A stretch of DNA of 61,162 bases from Collinsella sp. (lineage in GTDB: Bacteria; Actinomycetota; Coriobacteriia; Coriobacteriales; Coriobacteriaceae). The translations under genes and the position numbers were made by a program. The DNA is taken from contig JAIIWC010000001.1 of the NCBI GenBank assembly GCA_022745215.1, positions 1 to 61,162 on the forward strand. The letters are read 5' to 3'. The notes under the pieces were generated by a model. The model saw only the letters and a list, made by a program, of their open reading frames with translations, made no database searches and was not told where the DNA came from. This document shows positions 39,949 through 49,796 of this stretch, in pieces (position 1 is the first letter of the stretch; each line of letters opens with the position of its first letter).

Positions 39949-40008
39949 GGTTGTGTCCTCTCGCGGTTTAGTGCAGGCGCCCCGATAATCAGTGCGCACT
40001 TCAGAGCC

Positions 40009-40746
40009 TTATTTTACTGCAAACTCCGGGCTAAATACTACCCTGCCCAGGCGAACGAGCGTAGAGCCCTCCTCAAGGGCAGGCTCAAAGTCCTCGCTCA
40101 TGCCGCAGGAAAGCTCAGGCAGGTTCAAATCGGGATGCGCAGCCTCCAGCTCATCCCTCAGCTCACGAAGCCCCGCAAAGGTGCGGCGTGCCACATCCTT
40201 ATTCCCCCGGGGCGCCATAGTCATAAGCCCCTGTACGCAAATTCCCTCAAGTTCCGCAAGCTCACCCGCGGCGGCGCGAATCTCATCGGGCGAAAAGCCT
40301 CCCTTCGACTCCTCACCACTCACATTGACCTCGATGAGCACACGCTGGGGGCCGGCGAGCTCGCCTGCCTCAATCTTGCGGACAGCACGGCTCGAGATCG
40401 CCTGTGCCAGATGCAGCGAACCCACCGAGTGAATCAGCTCGGCTGAGCCCAGCACCGCATTGATCTTATTGGTCTGCAGGTTGCCGATCATATCGAAGCG
40501 CACCTCGGGCAGCTCCGGATGCTCCGCCAGACCCGTGAGCTTGTGAACCAGCTCCTGCGGGCGGTTCTCGGCAAAATGGCGATACCCCGCCTGGATGGCA
40601 GCAACAGTCTCATCGACACCAACGGTCTTGGACACGGCAATGAGGCGCGCGGCGTCGTGGGGGCGGCCCGCGCGATCGAGCGCCGCATAAAAACGTTCCA
40701 GAATCTGCTCGCGGCGAGCGCGCATCAAATCCAAATAGTTATCCAT
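40009..40746 (-). CDS. yggS: YggS family PLP-homeostasis protein
   Basis: Single-domain PLP-binding protein (YggS/PROSC/YlmE) that controls vitamin B6 balance. ATG 40746 (MDNYLDLMRARRE) follows GGAGG nine bases upstream. The PLP lysine lies in LIAVSKTVGVD at about residues 36-46. HFAENRPQELVHKL at about 56-69 and MIGNLQTNKIN at about 86-96 are family blocks, and the C-terminal CGMSEDFEPALEEGSTLVRLGR closes the barrel. The 245-residue length is normal. It heads the yggS-sepF-yggT-divIVA group, normally next to pgeF; here the pst genes intervene. Confidence 0.93.
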   Translation of the reverse strand: MDNYLDLMRARREQILERFYAALDRAGRPHDAARLIAVSKTVGVDETVAAIQAGYRHFAENRPQELVHKLTGLAEHPELPEVRFDMIGNLQTNKINAVLGSAELIHSVGSLHLAQAISSRAVRKIEAGELAGPQRVLIEVNVSGEESKGGFSPDEIRAAAGELAELEGICVQGLMTMAPRGNKDVARRTFAGLRELRDELEAAHPDLNLPELSCGMSEDFEPALEEGSTLVRLGRVVFSPEFAVK

Positions 40747-40796
40747 TGCCAATCGCCTCCGCTGACAGCCAAACAAGTAGTCCCATGCTAACGCAA

Positions 40797-40828
40797 GAGC
40801 GCGGCCCCGCATGTGCAAGGCCGCGCTC
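40797..40828 (-). terminator. Hairpin after phoU
   Basis: Perfect GAGCGCGGCC/GGCCGCGCTC 10-bp hairpin 38 bases after the phoU stop, with a weak T-run (CTTGCG). It probably ends the pst operon before yggS. Confidence 0.65.
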
Positions 40829-40865
40829 ACTTAGGTATTTACAATCTTTCGACGAACGGGGCTAC

Positions 40866-41723
40866 TTACTCCTCGTCGTCCTCGCCATCGTCCTCGTCCT
40901 CAAGATGATCGAGCAGGTAGCGAAGACCCTCGCTGACCTCGTTGGCGGGCACCTTGGCAACGTAGCGCGCGTCGACGGCGGGCCTCATGATAACACCCTC
41001 GCCCGAAGGCACGCGCATGCTCTCGAGCTCGTCCTCATCAGTGCGGGCGATATCGCCGGCGTTCATACGCTGACCAGTCAACAGGAAGGTCAGACGGCAA
41101 GCGGCATCGATGGAAATGGAAGCGATGCGATCGAGGTAGCGCGAAACCATGATGGCGCGGCGCAGGTCGTCATAGTTGCTGTCGTCGTCCATAAAGTCGC
41201 CTGTATCCATACGGTTAAAGGTGCGGAAGAACTTCTCGTAGGCGGCGTGCACTGGCTCGTCCTCGACGGCCAGGTTGCAGATGATGGACATGTCATTGGT
41301 GACGAGCGCAGAAAGCGAAGAGCCCAGCACCTGGTAAACAGCTTCGGCCTCGGCCTCAACCGTACCGACGAGCTCCTGGGGCAGCGAGATGTCGGCCTTG
41401 ATCATATGACGCGTGGCACGGCAGATCTGACGGACCTTATCGGTCATGCGCTGCAGGTTAAAGTCGACGTAGATGATCGTCTGAAGCAGGCGGAAGTCGG
41501 AGGCGACCGGTGACTGCGTGGCGATCAGGTTGTAGCAGACGGCCTCCAGGTTGGCGCAGCGCGCGTCAATCGAAAGCGTACGTTTCTTGGTCTTGGTGGC
41601 GAGCTTGCGGTCGTCGGTCACATAGGCCTTCACGGCATCGTGGAGAGCCAGATCGACGGCCTCATAGATGCTCAGCATCTCGTGACGGGCCTCGACGAGC
41701 TGACGGGAAAACAGTTTGCGCAT
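40866..41723 (-). CDS. phoU: Phosphate-transport regulator PhoU
   Basis: Cytoplasmic helical protein that links the Pst transporter to phosphate signalling. The 285 residues hold two PhoU domains: residues about 1-110, with SIDARCANLEAVCYNLIATQSPVASDFR, and about 115-225, with MDDDSNYDDLRRAIMVSRYLDRIA. An extra C-terminal part of about 55 residues is acidic and ends EDEDDGEDDEE. PhoU of E. coli is 241 residues, so the tail is additional. ATG 41723 starts MRKLFSRQLVEARHEML. It is the last gene of the pst operon and lies 92 bases after pstB. No phoR or phoB is adjacent. Confidence 0.9.
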   Translation of the reverse strand: MRKLFSRQLVEARHEMLSIYEAVDLALHDAVKAYVTDDRKLATKTKKRTLSIDARCANLEAVCYNLIATQSPVASDFRLLQTIIYVDFNLQRMTDKVRQICRATRHMIKADISLPQELVGTVEAEAEAVYQVLGSSLSALVTNDMSIICNLAVEDEPVHAAYEKFFRTFNRMDTGDFMDDDSNYDDLRRAIMVSRYLDRIASISIDAACRLTFLLTGQRMNAGDIARTDEDELESMRVPSGEGVIMRPAVDARYVAKVPANEVSEGLRYLLDHLEDEDDGEDDEE

Positions 41724-41815
41724 GGTTCACTCCAATCAGTTGGGTGCGGTCATGCAGCCCGCACAGTGAATACGCACCGGACCAGGTCCGATCGGCTTGG
41801 GACTAGTCGCACCGA

Positions 41816-42619
<804 letters not shown>

Positions 42620-42631
42620 GGGACTCCTTAA

Positions 42632-43537
42632 CTAGCGACGCTTGCGCGACAGGAAGCGCGCAAACAGGTTGAAGGCCAGAATGATCACCATCAGCAAGAG
42701 CGCGGTGCCGTAGGCTGCGTTCATGTTGATGCCGTCGTTGGCAAGCAGGTACAGGTGAACGGTCATGGGGCGGCCGGAATCGAGCGGCGAGATAGGTAGA
42801 TTGATGGCCTGGCCCATGGTGTAGAGCACCACGGCGGTCTCGCCAATGGCACGGCCGATGGCAAGGACAATGCCCGTGGCAATACGGCCAAAGGCAGAAG
42901 GAAGCACGATCTTGGAGACAACCTGCCACTTGGTGGCGCCCAGGCCATACGCGCCCCAACGGATATAGCGCGGAACGGCGCGAATGGCCTCTTCGGTGGT
43001 GCGCATGACGATGGGAAGCATCAAGAGCGCGAGCGCCAGAGCGGCCGAGACCATCGAAAGGCCCAGACCCATAGCCTCGACAAACAAGGCGTAGCCAAAC
43101 AGGCCCATAACGATGGAGGGCACCGAGGCCAAAGCGTCAGCAGCGTAGCGAATGAGCTCGACGATCTTGCCCTGCTTGGCGTACTCGGCCAGATAGACGG
43201 CTGCCAGCACAGCGATCGGCGTGCAGATAAGCATGGCGAGCGCCGTCACATAGACGGTCGAGACGATCGTGGGCCAAATACCGCCCTCGGCGTTGACGCC
43301 CTGGGGCCAACCGAAGATAAAGTCGAGCGAGATGTGTGGCAGGCCGTTGATGACCACGTAGGCGATGATAGCGACCAGCACCAGCGTGGTGATGTATGCC
43401 GCGGCACGGAACACGCCAAGCATGATCTTGTTGGACAGGTCCTTGTTGATGCGGCCCTTCTTGCCGTGGGAAAGGGCACGCTTGATGCGCTCGCGCGACG
43501 AGGTCGTATCGACCGTCGTGTCAACGGAATCGGACAT
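42632..43537 (-). CDS. pstA: Phosphate ABC transporter permease PstA
   Basis: Membrane subunit of the phosphate importer, 301 residues. An N-terminal 35-residue hydrophilic stretch precedes six membrane helices. The EAA loop is TEEAIRAVPRYIRWGAYGLGATKWQVVSKIVLPSAFG near residues 181-217, with the PstA/PstC-specific ALGATKWQ. A PMTVHLYLLANDGI loop late in the protein is typical of PstA. It follows pstC by three bases. Confidence 0.95.
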   Translation of the reverse strand: MSDSVDTTVDTTSSRERIKRALSHGKKGRINKDLSNKIMLGVFRAAAYITTLVLVAIIAYVVINGLPHISLDFIFGWPQGVNAEGGIWPTIVSTVYVTALAMLICTPIAVLAAVYLAEYAKQGKIVELIRYAADALASVPSIVMGLFGYALFVEAMGLGLSMVSAALALALLMLPIVMRTTEEAIRAVPRYIRWGAYGLGATKWQVVSKIVLPSAFGRIATGIVLAIGRAIGETAVVLYTMGQAINLPISPLDSGRPMTVHLYLLANDGINMNAAYGTALLLMVIILAFNLFARFLSRKRR

Positions 43538-43540
43538 AGC

Positions 43541-44467
43541 CTACCCCCTCTTCTTCTTGGAAACCAGACGGACGACGCCCACCAGCGTGGCGGAAATGAT
43601 AAACAGGACCACGCCCATGCCGAACAGCGCCGAGCGATGCAGACCCGAGGAATAGCTCATGTCGAGCGCAATCTGGCTCGTGAGCGTCGAGATGGGGCTC
43701 GCAATGCTGTCGGGAATAACCGGGGCGTTACCCACGACCATGAGCACGGCCATGGTCTCGCCGATGGCACGGCCCATACCCAGCACGATGGCATCCACGA
43801 TACCCAGCTTGGCGGCAGGTAACACGACCTTATAGATAGTCTGCCACTTGGTGGCGCCCATGGCATACGATGCCTCGCGAATGCCCATGGGAATGGAATT
43901 GAGAGCATCGATGGTAAGCGTCGTGATGGTGGGCACGATCATAATGGCGAGCACGAACCACGCCGTCAGCGCGCCAAAACCAAGACCGCCGGTCAGTTGT
44001 GCGATAAACGGGCGGATGATGATCATGCCAAAGAAGCCATAGATGATAGAAGGGATGCCGGCCAACAGGTCAACGGCAGGGCTGATGAGCTTGCGCACGC
44101 GCTTGCTGGCGATCTCGACCAGATACACGGCCGTGCCCACGCCTAGGGGCACACCCATGGCGAGCGCACCGACGGTCACCAGACCCGAGCCAGCAAGCAG
44201 CGACACGATGCCGTAGTGACCCTCAGAGGGCGCCCACGTAAAGCTAAAGAAGTCCGCCAGACCGATGTCGGTAAAGACGGGCAGCGCCGAGTACGTGGTA
44301 AAGACAAAAATCAGGATGACGGTAACAACCGCCAAGAACGCGCAGGCAAAGAAAATCCACTGCAGCGCCTTCTCCTTGATATAGGTGCTGCGCGATACGA
44401 GCGCCAGCTCGCGCTTCTTGGGCGCCTGAGCATTCTGCTCAGTCTGGGAGTTTTCCTGTGCTTCCAT
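43541..44467 (-). CDS. pstC: Phosphate ABC transporter permease PstC
   Basis: Second membrane subunit of the phosphate importer, 308 residues. ATG 44467 (MEAQENSQTEQ) begins one base after the pstS stop, with GGGGAG eight bases upstream; a GTG at 44476 would overlap that site. The first helix follows about 35 hydrophilic residues. The block FSFTWAPSEGHYGIVSLLAGSG is PstC-specific, and the EAA loop is MGIREASYAMGATKWQTIYKVVLPAAKLGI. Strong coupling with pstS is expected from the spacing. Confidence 0.95.
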   Translation of the reverse strand: MEAQENSQTEQNAQAPKKRELALVSRSTYIKEKALQWIFFACAFLAVVTVILIFVFTTYSALPVFTDIGLADFFSFTWAPSEGHYGIVSLLAGSGLVTVGALAMGVPLGVGTAVYLVEIASKRVRKLISPAVDLLAGIPSIIYGFFGMIIIRPFIAQLTGGLGFGALTAWFVLAIMIVPTITTLTIDALNSIPMGIREASYAMGATKWQTIYKVVLPAAKLGIVDAIVLGMGRAIGETMAVLMVVGNAPVIPDSIASPISTLTSQIALDMSYSSGLHRSALFGMGVVLFIISATLVGVVRLVSKKKRG

Positions 44468-44468
44468 G

Positions 44469-45305
44469 CTACTCACTCCCCTTCTCGTCGTTGGTGACGG
44501 GAATAAAGCCCGCCTCGCGAATCTGCTTGTCCATCTTTTCGGACGTCACGTAGTCGATGTAATCCTGCGCCTGCTGCGAAGGCGCACCCTTCACAAAGAA
44601 GTAAAGGTCGCGCGAGATGGGATAGCCGCCACTCGCGACCGTCTTCTCGGACGCCTCAACATGATTGACCGAGACGGCCTTGACCGAGGTCTTGGCGTTG
44701 AGGCTATCGACGAAGCCCAGCGAAATGTAGCCGATAGCCCCGCGCGAACGAGATACCACGTCGCGCACCTGGCCCGTGCCCGAAAGAACGGCGGAGCGGC
44801 GATCGAACGGGGTGCCGTCCATCACGATGGTGCGGAAGGCTTCACGCGTGCCAGACGCCTCATCTCGGTTGATAACCTGAATCCTCAGGTCCTCGCCACC
44901 GACTTCTTTCCAGTTGGTGATCTTGCCGGCATAGATATCGCGGAGCTGCTCGGTCGAGAGGTTATCGACGGGGTTGTCTTCGTTCACGATGACCGCGATA
45001 CCGTCGTGGGCAATGACGATGGGAGTCAGGCCCAGATCCCGTTCGTCGGCATTGAGTCCACGGGAGGAGCTGGCGATATCGGCCGTGCCAGCGCTGACGG
45101 CTTCGATGCCAGCGGAAGAGCCCAAACCGGAAACGAGCACGTCGATGCCGGTCTCCTCCTTAAAGCCCTCTGCCGCAATCTCGGCGATAGGAAGGCAGGT
45201 CGTGGAGCCGGCCACGGTAATGGAAGAGGTAGAAGATCCCGAAGAACAGGCGCACAGCGTAAGCGTAAGCACAGCGGCGCTCAGGACCGATACGATCTTT
45301 CTCAT
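44469..45305 (-). CDS. pstS: Phosphate-binding lipoprotein PstS
   Basis: Extracytoplasmic phosphate receptor, 278 residues. The signal peptide ends in a lipobox-like LCAC with Cys20. The mature protein has the PstS/PtsS pattern: ITVAGSTTCLPIAEIAAEGF, the phosphate-contact GLGSSAGIEAVSAGTADIASSSRGL near 61-85 and NRDEASGTREAFRTIVM near 146-162. The start ATG 45305 overlaps the pgeF stop by four bases, so it is translationally coupled to a cell-wall editing gene. The internal SGT-type loop matches phosphate rather than tungstate binders. Confidence 0.95.
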   Translation of the reverse strand: MRKIVSVLSAAVLTLTLCACSSGSSTSSITVAGSTTCLPIAEIAAEGFKEETGIDVLVSGLGSSAGIEAVSAGTADIASSSRGLNADERDLGLTPIVIAHDGIAVIVNEDNPVDNLSTEQLRDIYAGKITNWKEVGGEDLRIQVINRDEASGTREAFRTIVMDGTPFDRRSAVLSGTGQVRDVVSRSRGAIGYISLGFVDSLNAKTSVKAVSVNHVEASEKTVASGGYPISRDLYFFVKGAPSQQAQDYIDYVTSEKMDKQIREAGFIPVTNDEKGSE

Positions 45306-46102
45306 AGCATCACGCCGATCGCGGCATGGCGCCCACAGGTGCCGTCCTCGTTACGGTAGGAATAAAAGCGGTCGTTCTGACGCACGGTCGAAAGCTGGGT
45401 ATTCACGATATTATCCGCGTCGACACCGACATCTACCAGCGCCTCGCAAATGGCAGCGGAAAGATCGAGCATGCGAGAGGCACTCGCATCGATGCAAGAG
45501 AACTCGGCGGCAAAGCGATCCATGAGCTCCTGGGAAACCTCGTACTCGTCACCCAGGATATGGGGCCCGATATAGGCGGAAACGTCGCTCGCATCGCAGC
45601 CGGCAGCATCGCAAAGCGCCTGGCACGCCTTGGCAGAAATACGTGCAATCGTGCCCTTCCAACCGGAGTGCACCACGGCAAATCCGCCGGGGGCCACCAG
45701 CACCACGGGAACGCAGTCGGCAAAGCAGAGCAGCACGGGCACGTCATGGGCCGTACAGACGATGGCATCGCAGCCCTCGGCAATCTGCTCGCGAACAGCC
45801 TCAAGATCGTCGGCGCCGTTCGAAGTCACCGTAACGATATGGTCACCATGTACCTGATTGGGCACGAGCAGATTATGCTCGCACTCAGTGGCACCCATAG
45901 CTTCGAGCGCTCGACGACGATTTTCTTGAACAGCAAAGGGGTCATCGCCTACATGCGAGCCCAGGTTGAGCGAGGAGTACGCATCTTCAGAAACGCCACC
46001 GGTGCGCTCGGTAAAGGCAAAACGGACATCGGATGTCGCGCCCTCCACCAACGTAACTCCATCATGGTCGACACGCGAAACCCTGTCCGCACGTGCTGCC
46101 AT
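45302..46102 (-). CDS. pgeF: Peptidoglycan editing factor PgeF (laccase-domain, YfiH/YlmD)
   Basis: Cytoplasmic purine-nucleoside or amino-sugar hydrolase of the laccase-domain family; it removes mis-inserted residues from peptidoglycan precursors in E. coli. ATG 46102 (MAARADRVSRVD) follows AGGAGG with a seven-base gap. Zinc ligands are in NQVHGDHIV (His), LCFADCVPVV (Cys) and VVHSGWKGTIARI (His) in the normal order; the 266-residue length fits. In Gram-positives it usually follows ftsZ and precedes yggS; here it does follow ftsZ but is fused by a four-base overlap to pstS. Confidence 0.92.
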   Translation of the reverse strand: MAARADRVSRVDHDGVTLVEGATSDVRFAFTERTGGVSEDAYSSLNLGSHVGDDPFAVQENRRRALEAMGATECEHNLLVPNQVHGDHIVTVTSNGADDLEAVREQIAEGCDAIVCTAHDVPVLLCFADCVPVVLVAPGGFAVVHSGWKGTIARISAKACQALCDAAGCDASDVSAYIGPHILGDEYEVSQELMDRFAAEFSCIDASASRMLDLSAAICEALVDVGVDADNIVNTQLSTVRQNDRFYSYRNEDGTCGRHAAIGVML

Positions 46103-46153
46103 ACTAAAGCCTCCTAATAACACAAGTACCGCGGCGTCGCCGCGCAGTCCGCG

Positions 46154-46181
46154 TTTATACGGCTGTCATACTTCCTTAAAA
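46154..46181 (-). promoter_or_regulatory. Promoter of the pgeF-pst operon
   Basis: Minus-strand TTTTAA (-35), 16-base spacer, TATAAA (-10), about 55 bases before the pgeF start. Confidence 0.5.
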
Positions 46182-46205
46182 GGATACCCGCAGCGGTAGG
46201 GACCA

Positions 46206-46223
46206 AACGTAAAGGGAACGTAA
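46206..46223. promoter_or_regulatory. 11-bp spaced direct repeat, possible PHO box
   Basis: AACGTAA occurs at 46206-46212 and again at 46217-46223, exactly 11 bases apart, each followed by A or G-rich bases. Two 11-base direct repeats are the layout of PhoB/PhoP sites. It lies about 25 bases upstream of the candidate -35. Sequence does not match the E. coli PHO box, so this is inference. Confidence 0.4.
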
Positions 46224-46251
46224 GGAGATTGGAGGCTTTCGTTTACAAACG

Positions 46252-46290
46252 AGAAACAAAACGGGGTGCATCCAAATGGACACACCCCGT
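46252..46290 (-). terminator. ftsZ terminator
   Basis: Minus-strand ACGGGGTGTGTCC...GGATGCACCCCGT followed by TTTGTTTC, 23 bases after the ftsZ stop. Confidence 0.85.
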
Positions 46291-46312
46291 GCAGGTCGTT
46301 GAGAAAAACGAA

Positions 46313-47467
46313 CTAGAAGCTACCGCGCTTTAGGAAGTCGGGAAGCTCGAACTGGTCGTTGCCAAAGTTGGGCAGCTCGGTACCACCGACGTTGCGGGTC
46401 GGAGCGGCCTGAGCCGGGCTGGCAGCCGGAGCGGTGCGCTGCGGCTCAGCGGAGGCAGCGGCCTTGCTCTGAGACTGCTGAGCAGCAAAGAGCTCGTCCT
46501 GACGGTTGACGTTGGAATCGGAGAAGCCCGTAGCGATGACGGTGATACGCACCTGATCGCCCAGGGACTCGTCGACAACGGTACCGAAGATGATGTTGGC
46601 CTCGGGGTCGACGGCGTTGGCGACAACGTCGGCGGCGTCGCTGATCTCCTGGATGCCCAGGTCCTTGGAACCGGCGATGGAGAGCAGCACGCGCGTGGCA
46701 CCATCGATGGAGCTCTCGAGCAGCGGGCTGGAGATGGCCTGCTGGGCAGCGTCGACGGCACGAGTATCCCCAGAAGAGGTACCGATACCCATCATGGCGG
46801 TACCGGCCTGCTTCATGATGGTCTTAACATCGGCGAAGTCCAGGTTGATGATACCGGGGACGGTGATGAGGTCGGTGATGCCCTGGGTGCCCTGGGAAAG
46901 GACGCCATCGGCAATCGCGAAGGCCTCGAGCATGGTGGTCTTCTTCTCGGCGATGTCGAGCAGCTTATCGTTAGGGATGACGATCATGGTGTCGACGCAA
47001 TCGGAGAGGGTCTTGATGCCCTCCTCGGCGCTCTTCTTGCGCTTGCGGCCCTCGAAGGTGAAGGGCTTGGTCACGACGGCGACGGTCAGTGCGCCGACCT
47101 CGTTCATCGCGATATCGGCAACGATGGGAGCAGCGCCGGTACCGGTGCCGCCGCCCTCACCGCAGGTGATAAACACCATGTCGGCGCCAGCGAGCGCCTC
47201 GGCAATGTCGTCGCGGGACTCATCGGCAGCCTTGCGGCCAACCTCGGGGTTGGCGCCGGCGCCCAAGCCGCGGGTAAGGTCGGTGCCGATGTGCACCTTG
47301 ATATCGGCATCAGAGATCGCGAGTGCCTGAGCATCGGTGTTGATGGCAACAAACTCGACGCCGCGGATGCCCTCTTCGATCATTCGATTGACCGCGTTGG
47401 TACCGCCGCCGCCGACGCCGACCACCTTAATGACGGCAAGGTAGTTGTTGATCTCTGTCTCGTGCAT
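46313..47467 (-). CDS. ftsZ: Cell division protein FtsZ
   Basis: Tubulin-like GTPase that forms the division ring, 384 residues. ATG 47467 ([22 protein letters not shown]) follows GGAGG; the longer frame would start before it. The GTP loop GGGTGTG is at residues 105-111, the T7 loop is [16 protein letters not shown], and [11 protein letters not shown] begins the linker. The C-terminal peptide [11 protein letters not shown] at the very end matches the FtsZ tail that SepF and FtsA bind. The rest of the dcw cluster lies upstream, but ftsA does not; a 199-base gap with a palindrome at 47589-47602 separates it from ftsQ. Confidence 0.97.
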   Translation of the reverse strand: MHETEINNYLAVIKVVGVGGGGTNAVNRMIEEGIRGVEFVAINTDAQALAISDADIKVHIGTDLTRGLGAGANPEVGRKAADESRDDIAEALAGADMVFITCGEGGGTGTGAAPIVADIAMNEVGALTVAVVTKPFTFEGRKRKKSAEEGIKTLSDCVDTMIVIPNDKLLDIAEKKTTMLEAFAIADGVLSQGTQGITDLITVPGIINLDFADVKTIMKQAGTAMMGIGTSSGDTRAVDAAQQAISSPLLESSIDGATRVLLSIAGSKDLGIQEISDAADVVANAVDPEANIIFGTVVDESLGDQVRITVIATGFSDSNVNRQDELFAAQQSQSKAAASAEPQRTAPAASPAQAAPTRNVGGTELPNFGNDQFELPDFLKRGSF

Positions 47468-47588
47468 GTCGGTCCTCCGAACAAAGGTTATAGCCATAGC
47501 ATGGGTCGACCCCTGCGCACATTAACCTTCAGGTTGAAAGTAAATGCAAAGGTAAACCGTATTATGTTTGCACATTATGAACGTATCA

Positions 47589-47602
47589 GTCAAATAATTG
47601 AC
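47589..47602. promoter_or_regulatory. Palindrome GTCAA-N4-TTGAC upstream of ftsZ
   Basis: Lies in the 199-base ftsQ-ftsZ gap; it includes a TTGAC that could also be part of a -35. The gap is AT-rich and must contain any ftsZ promoter. No ORF is seen. Confidence 0.3.
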
Positions 47603-47666
47603 CGTGAAAACCAAACAAACCAGATAAACGGCGTGGTATGGCCCCTCAACAAAGCATCAACCAGCG

Positions 47667-48923
47667 CTACGAGGTCGGAGCATTCCTAAATGTGTAGTTG
47701 CCCGGAGAGCGCACATTGATATACGTTACGCCCTCTACCTGCGAAAGCAACTTGGTGACTACGCGTTCCTTCTTGGCGATATCGTCCGAATCGCCCAGCG
47801 ACACCTCGATGCCGTTATTGAGGTTTGCCGAGATGGCTTCGACCGAAGGCGTGGAAATATCCTTGACTTGTCCCAAGAACTCGCTCGAAAAACCACGCAC
47901 ATAATCCAGGCCGGCCTTAACGGCTTTGGAGTTAACCGCCTGGCCGGAAACCGGAGCGACATCCGCCGAGACATCAGTCAACAACACCGCGCCATAATGC
48001 TTGGCGAGCGCCAGCGCGGCATCGATTCCGGTCAAGGTATTTGAGCCCTGCCCTGTCGTGATGACGTTGCCCTGGTCGTCCACTTCGACCGACGTCGACA
48101 GCGGGGCGATCCAGGTGTCATCGTCTCCGATAGCCCAGGCAAGGTCGTCGGAGCTGATATACGCAATGGCGATAACTTTACGCTCCGTCGGCGTGATGAT
48201 AAGCGTATGGGGAAACTGGCGCTGGACATCCACGCCCGAAACCCACGGGTTCTGCTTGAGATCCTCGGTAATCTGGTCGGGATCGACGTTAAAAAGCGAC
48301 GTTCCCTCGGGCAAGTCGATCAGCTGGATAGCATCGTGCTTCGTCACATGCTCGCTGCCTTGAATCTGAATATCAGTGGCAGTAAACAGTCCAGAGTTGA
48401 TCACCACGATGGCAACGACGACGAGCACGGCCAAGACGGCCAGAACGCCGCCCACGATTTTGCCTTTGCCTGTAACGACAGAAGCGGCGTCTGATGTTTT
48501 ATTTGCCATCGCTACAAGTGAAGATAACGGGTTGAAACCTTTTTTACTCGAAGGCTTCTTGGCGGTAGCCGGCACCGATGTCAGCGAGCGCGGTTTCGAT
48601 GCGCCCAGCGTGCGACCTGGACGCGCCGCTTTAGTTCCCGTCGAGGGCTTGGGAGCTGCCATGGGACGGGCAGGCTTGGCGCCCATAACAGGCTTTGACG
48701 TCACCGAGGGACGCGAGGACTTTTTTGCGGCCGGACGATTACCGAGCTGCGAGCCGACGACCGGACGACTGGTCTGTCGAGCATGCCCGACAGACTTAGA
48801 GTGCGCGACGGTATTGCGTTGAGGTTTGGCAGGCGCGCCGGAACGCCCTCCGGCGCGGCGGAAGGTGGGTTTCGATGCTCTAGAAGCCGAGGAATTTAAC
48901 TTCCGGTCTGAGCTCGATGCCAT
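47667..48923 (-). CDS. ftsQ: FtsQ-type division protein with a long basic N-terminus
   Basis: Bitopic protein of the divisome. Residues 1-155 are cytoplasmic, low complexity and rich in Ala, Lys, Pro, Arg and Ser. A membrane helix runs at about 156-178 (IVGGVLAVLAVLVVVAIVVI). Residues about 180-250 form a POTRA domain, with DIQIQGSEHVTKHDAIQLIDLPEGTSLFNVDP. The rest is the FtsQ/DivIB beta domain, with IAYISSDDLAWAIGDDDTW. Typical FtsQ has a cytoplasmic part of about 30 residues. The start ATG 48923 has a GGAGG three bases away and overlaps murB by 44 bases. Confidence 0.88.
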   Translation of the reverse strand: MASSSDRKLNSSASRASKPTFRRAGGRSGAPAKPQRNTVAHSKSVGHARQTSRPVVGSQLGNRPAAKKSSRPSVTSKPVMGAKPARPMAAPKPSTGTKAARPGRTLGASKPRSLTSVPATAKKPSSKKGFNPLSSLVAMANKTSDAASVVTGKGKIVGGVLAVLAVLVVVAIVVINSGLFTATDIQIQGSEHVTKHDAIQLIDLPEGTSLFNVDPDQITEDLKQNPWVSGVDVQRQFPHTLIITPTERKVIAIAYISSDDLAWAIGDDDTWIAPLSTSVEVDDQGNVITTGQGSNTLTGIDAALALAKHYGAVLLTDVSADVAPVSGQAVNSKAVKAGLDYVRGFSSEFLGQVKDISTPSVEAISANLNNGIEVSLGDSDDIAKKERVVTKLLSQVEGVTYINVRSPGNYTFRNAPTS

Positions 48924-49791
48924 ACGCCTCCCTCACCTTTCCGTGCACATGTCTAATAACCGCGGCAACGTCATCGGCCGAGGCAGTTCCGTTATTAACG
49001 ATAAAATTAGCGTGAACGGGCGAAACTTCCGCGCCGCCAATCGAAAAACCCTTTAATCCACAATCCTCGATAAGCTTGCCCACACTCGCATCGGGCGGGT
49101 TGCGAAAGACAGACCCGCAGGATGCGCGACCCATGGGCTGCGTACGCTTGCGCCTTGTAAGGTACCGCTCCATGCGCTCGCGAATGTCGGCCTTGGGCGC
49201 CGGTTTAAGCTTGAGCACGCACTCGAGGATGATCTCATTGCGGGGAAGGCTACATTCGCGGTAGCCCCAAGTGATCTCGGACCCCGCATAATGCTTGATA
49301 CCGGATGCCGGGTCAAACGTTACGACATCCTCAACCAGCGAGCCAATCCACTCGGTCCGTGTGCCGGCATTCATAGATATCGCACCGCCGACCGAACCAG
49401 GGATGCCAACGGCAAACTCAAGGCCCGAAAGGCTACGCGACAGGGCATCGTTGACCAGGCGCGCAAACATCACGCCCGCACCGACCGTCAGCGTACAACC
49501 GTCGTCGGCAACAACCGTGCGCTGAAACTCACGTCCGAGCGAAATGACGGCACCGCGATAACCGCCATCGGCAACCAGCAGATTGGAGCCCTTGCCGATG
49601 ATGACCCACGGCACCTGCTCGCGATCGAGCACCGCCACGGCGCGACGGAGGGCATGATAGCTATGGCACGTCACAAAGAGGTCGGCCTTGCCGCCGATAC
49701 GATAGCTCGTATGACGCGCAAGGCGCTCGTCCTCGATCACATCCGTGTCGATCATGCCCGAGAGCGCCATGACGGCGTTAAACAGACCCAT
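48880..49791 (-). CDS. murB: UDP-N-acetylenolpyruvoylglucosamine reductase
   Basis: FAD enzyme that makes UDP-MurNAc, 303 residues. FAD-binding segments are TSYRIGGKADLF near 29-40, VPWVIIGKGSNLLVADGGYRGAVI near 61-83, and GIPGSVGGAISMNAG near 129-143. RASCGSVFRNP carries the catalytic serine. FSIGGAEVSPVHANFIVN is the C-domain. The type is MurB type II, with no inserted loop. Start at ATG 49791 has a weak site inside the murC end, five bases after the murC stop; M13 is an alternative. The murB stop lies 44 bases inside ftsQ. Confidence 0.94.
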   Translation of the reverse strand: MGLFNAVMALSGMIDTDVIEDERLARHTSYRIGGKADLFVTCHSYHALRRAVAVLDREQVPWVIIGKGSNLLVADGGYRGAVISLGREFQRTVVADDGCTLTVGAGVMFARLVNDALSRSLSGLEFAVGIPGSVGGAISMNAGTRTEWIGSLVEDVVTFDPASGIKHYAGSEITWGYRECSLPRNEIILECVLKLKPAPKADIRERMERYLTRRKRTQPMGRASCGSVFRNPPDASVGKLIEDCGLKGFSIGGAEVSPVHANFIVNNGTASADDVAAVIRHVHGKVREAYGIELRPEVKFLGF

Positions 49792-49796
49792 TAGAC

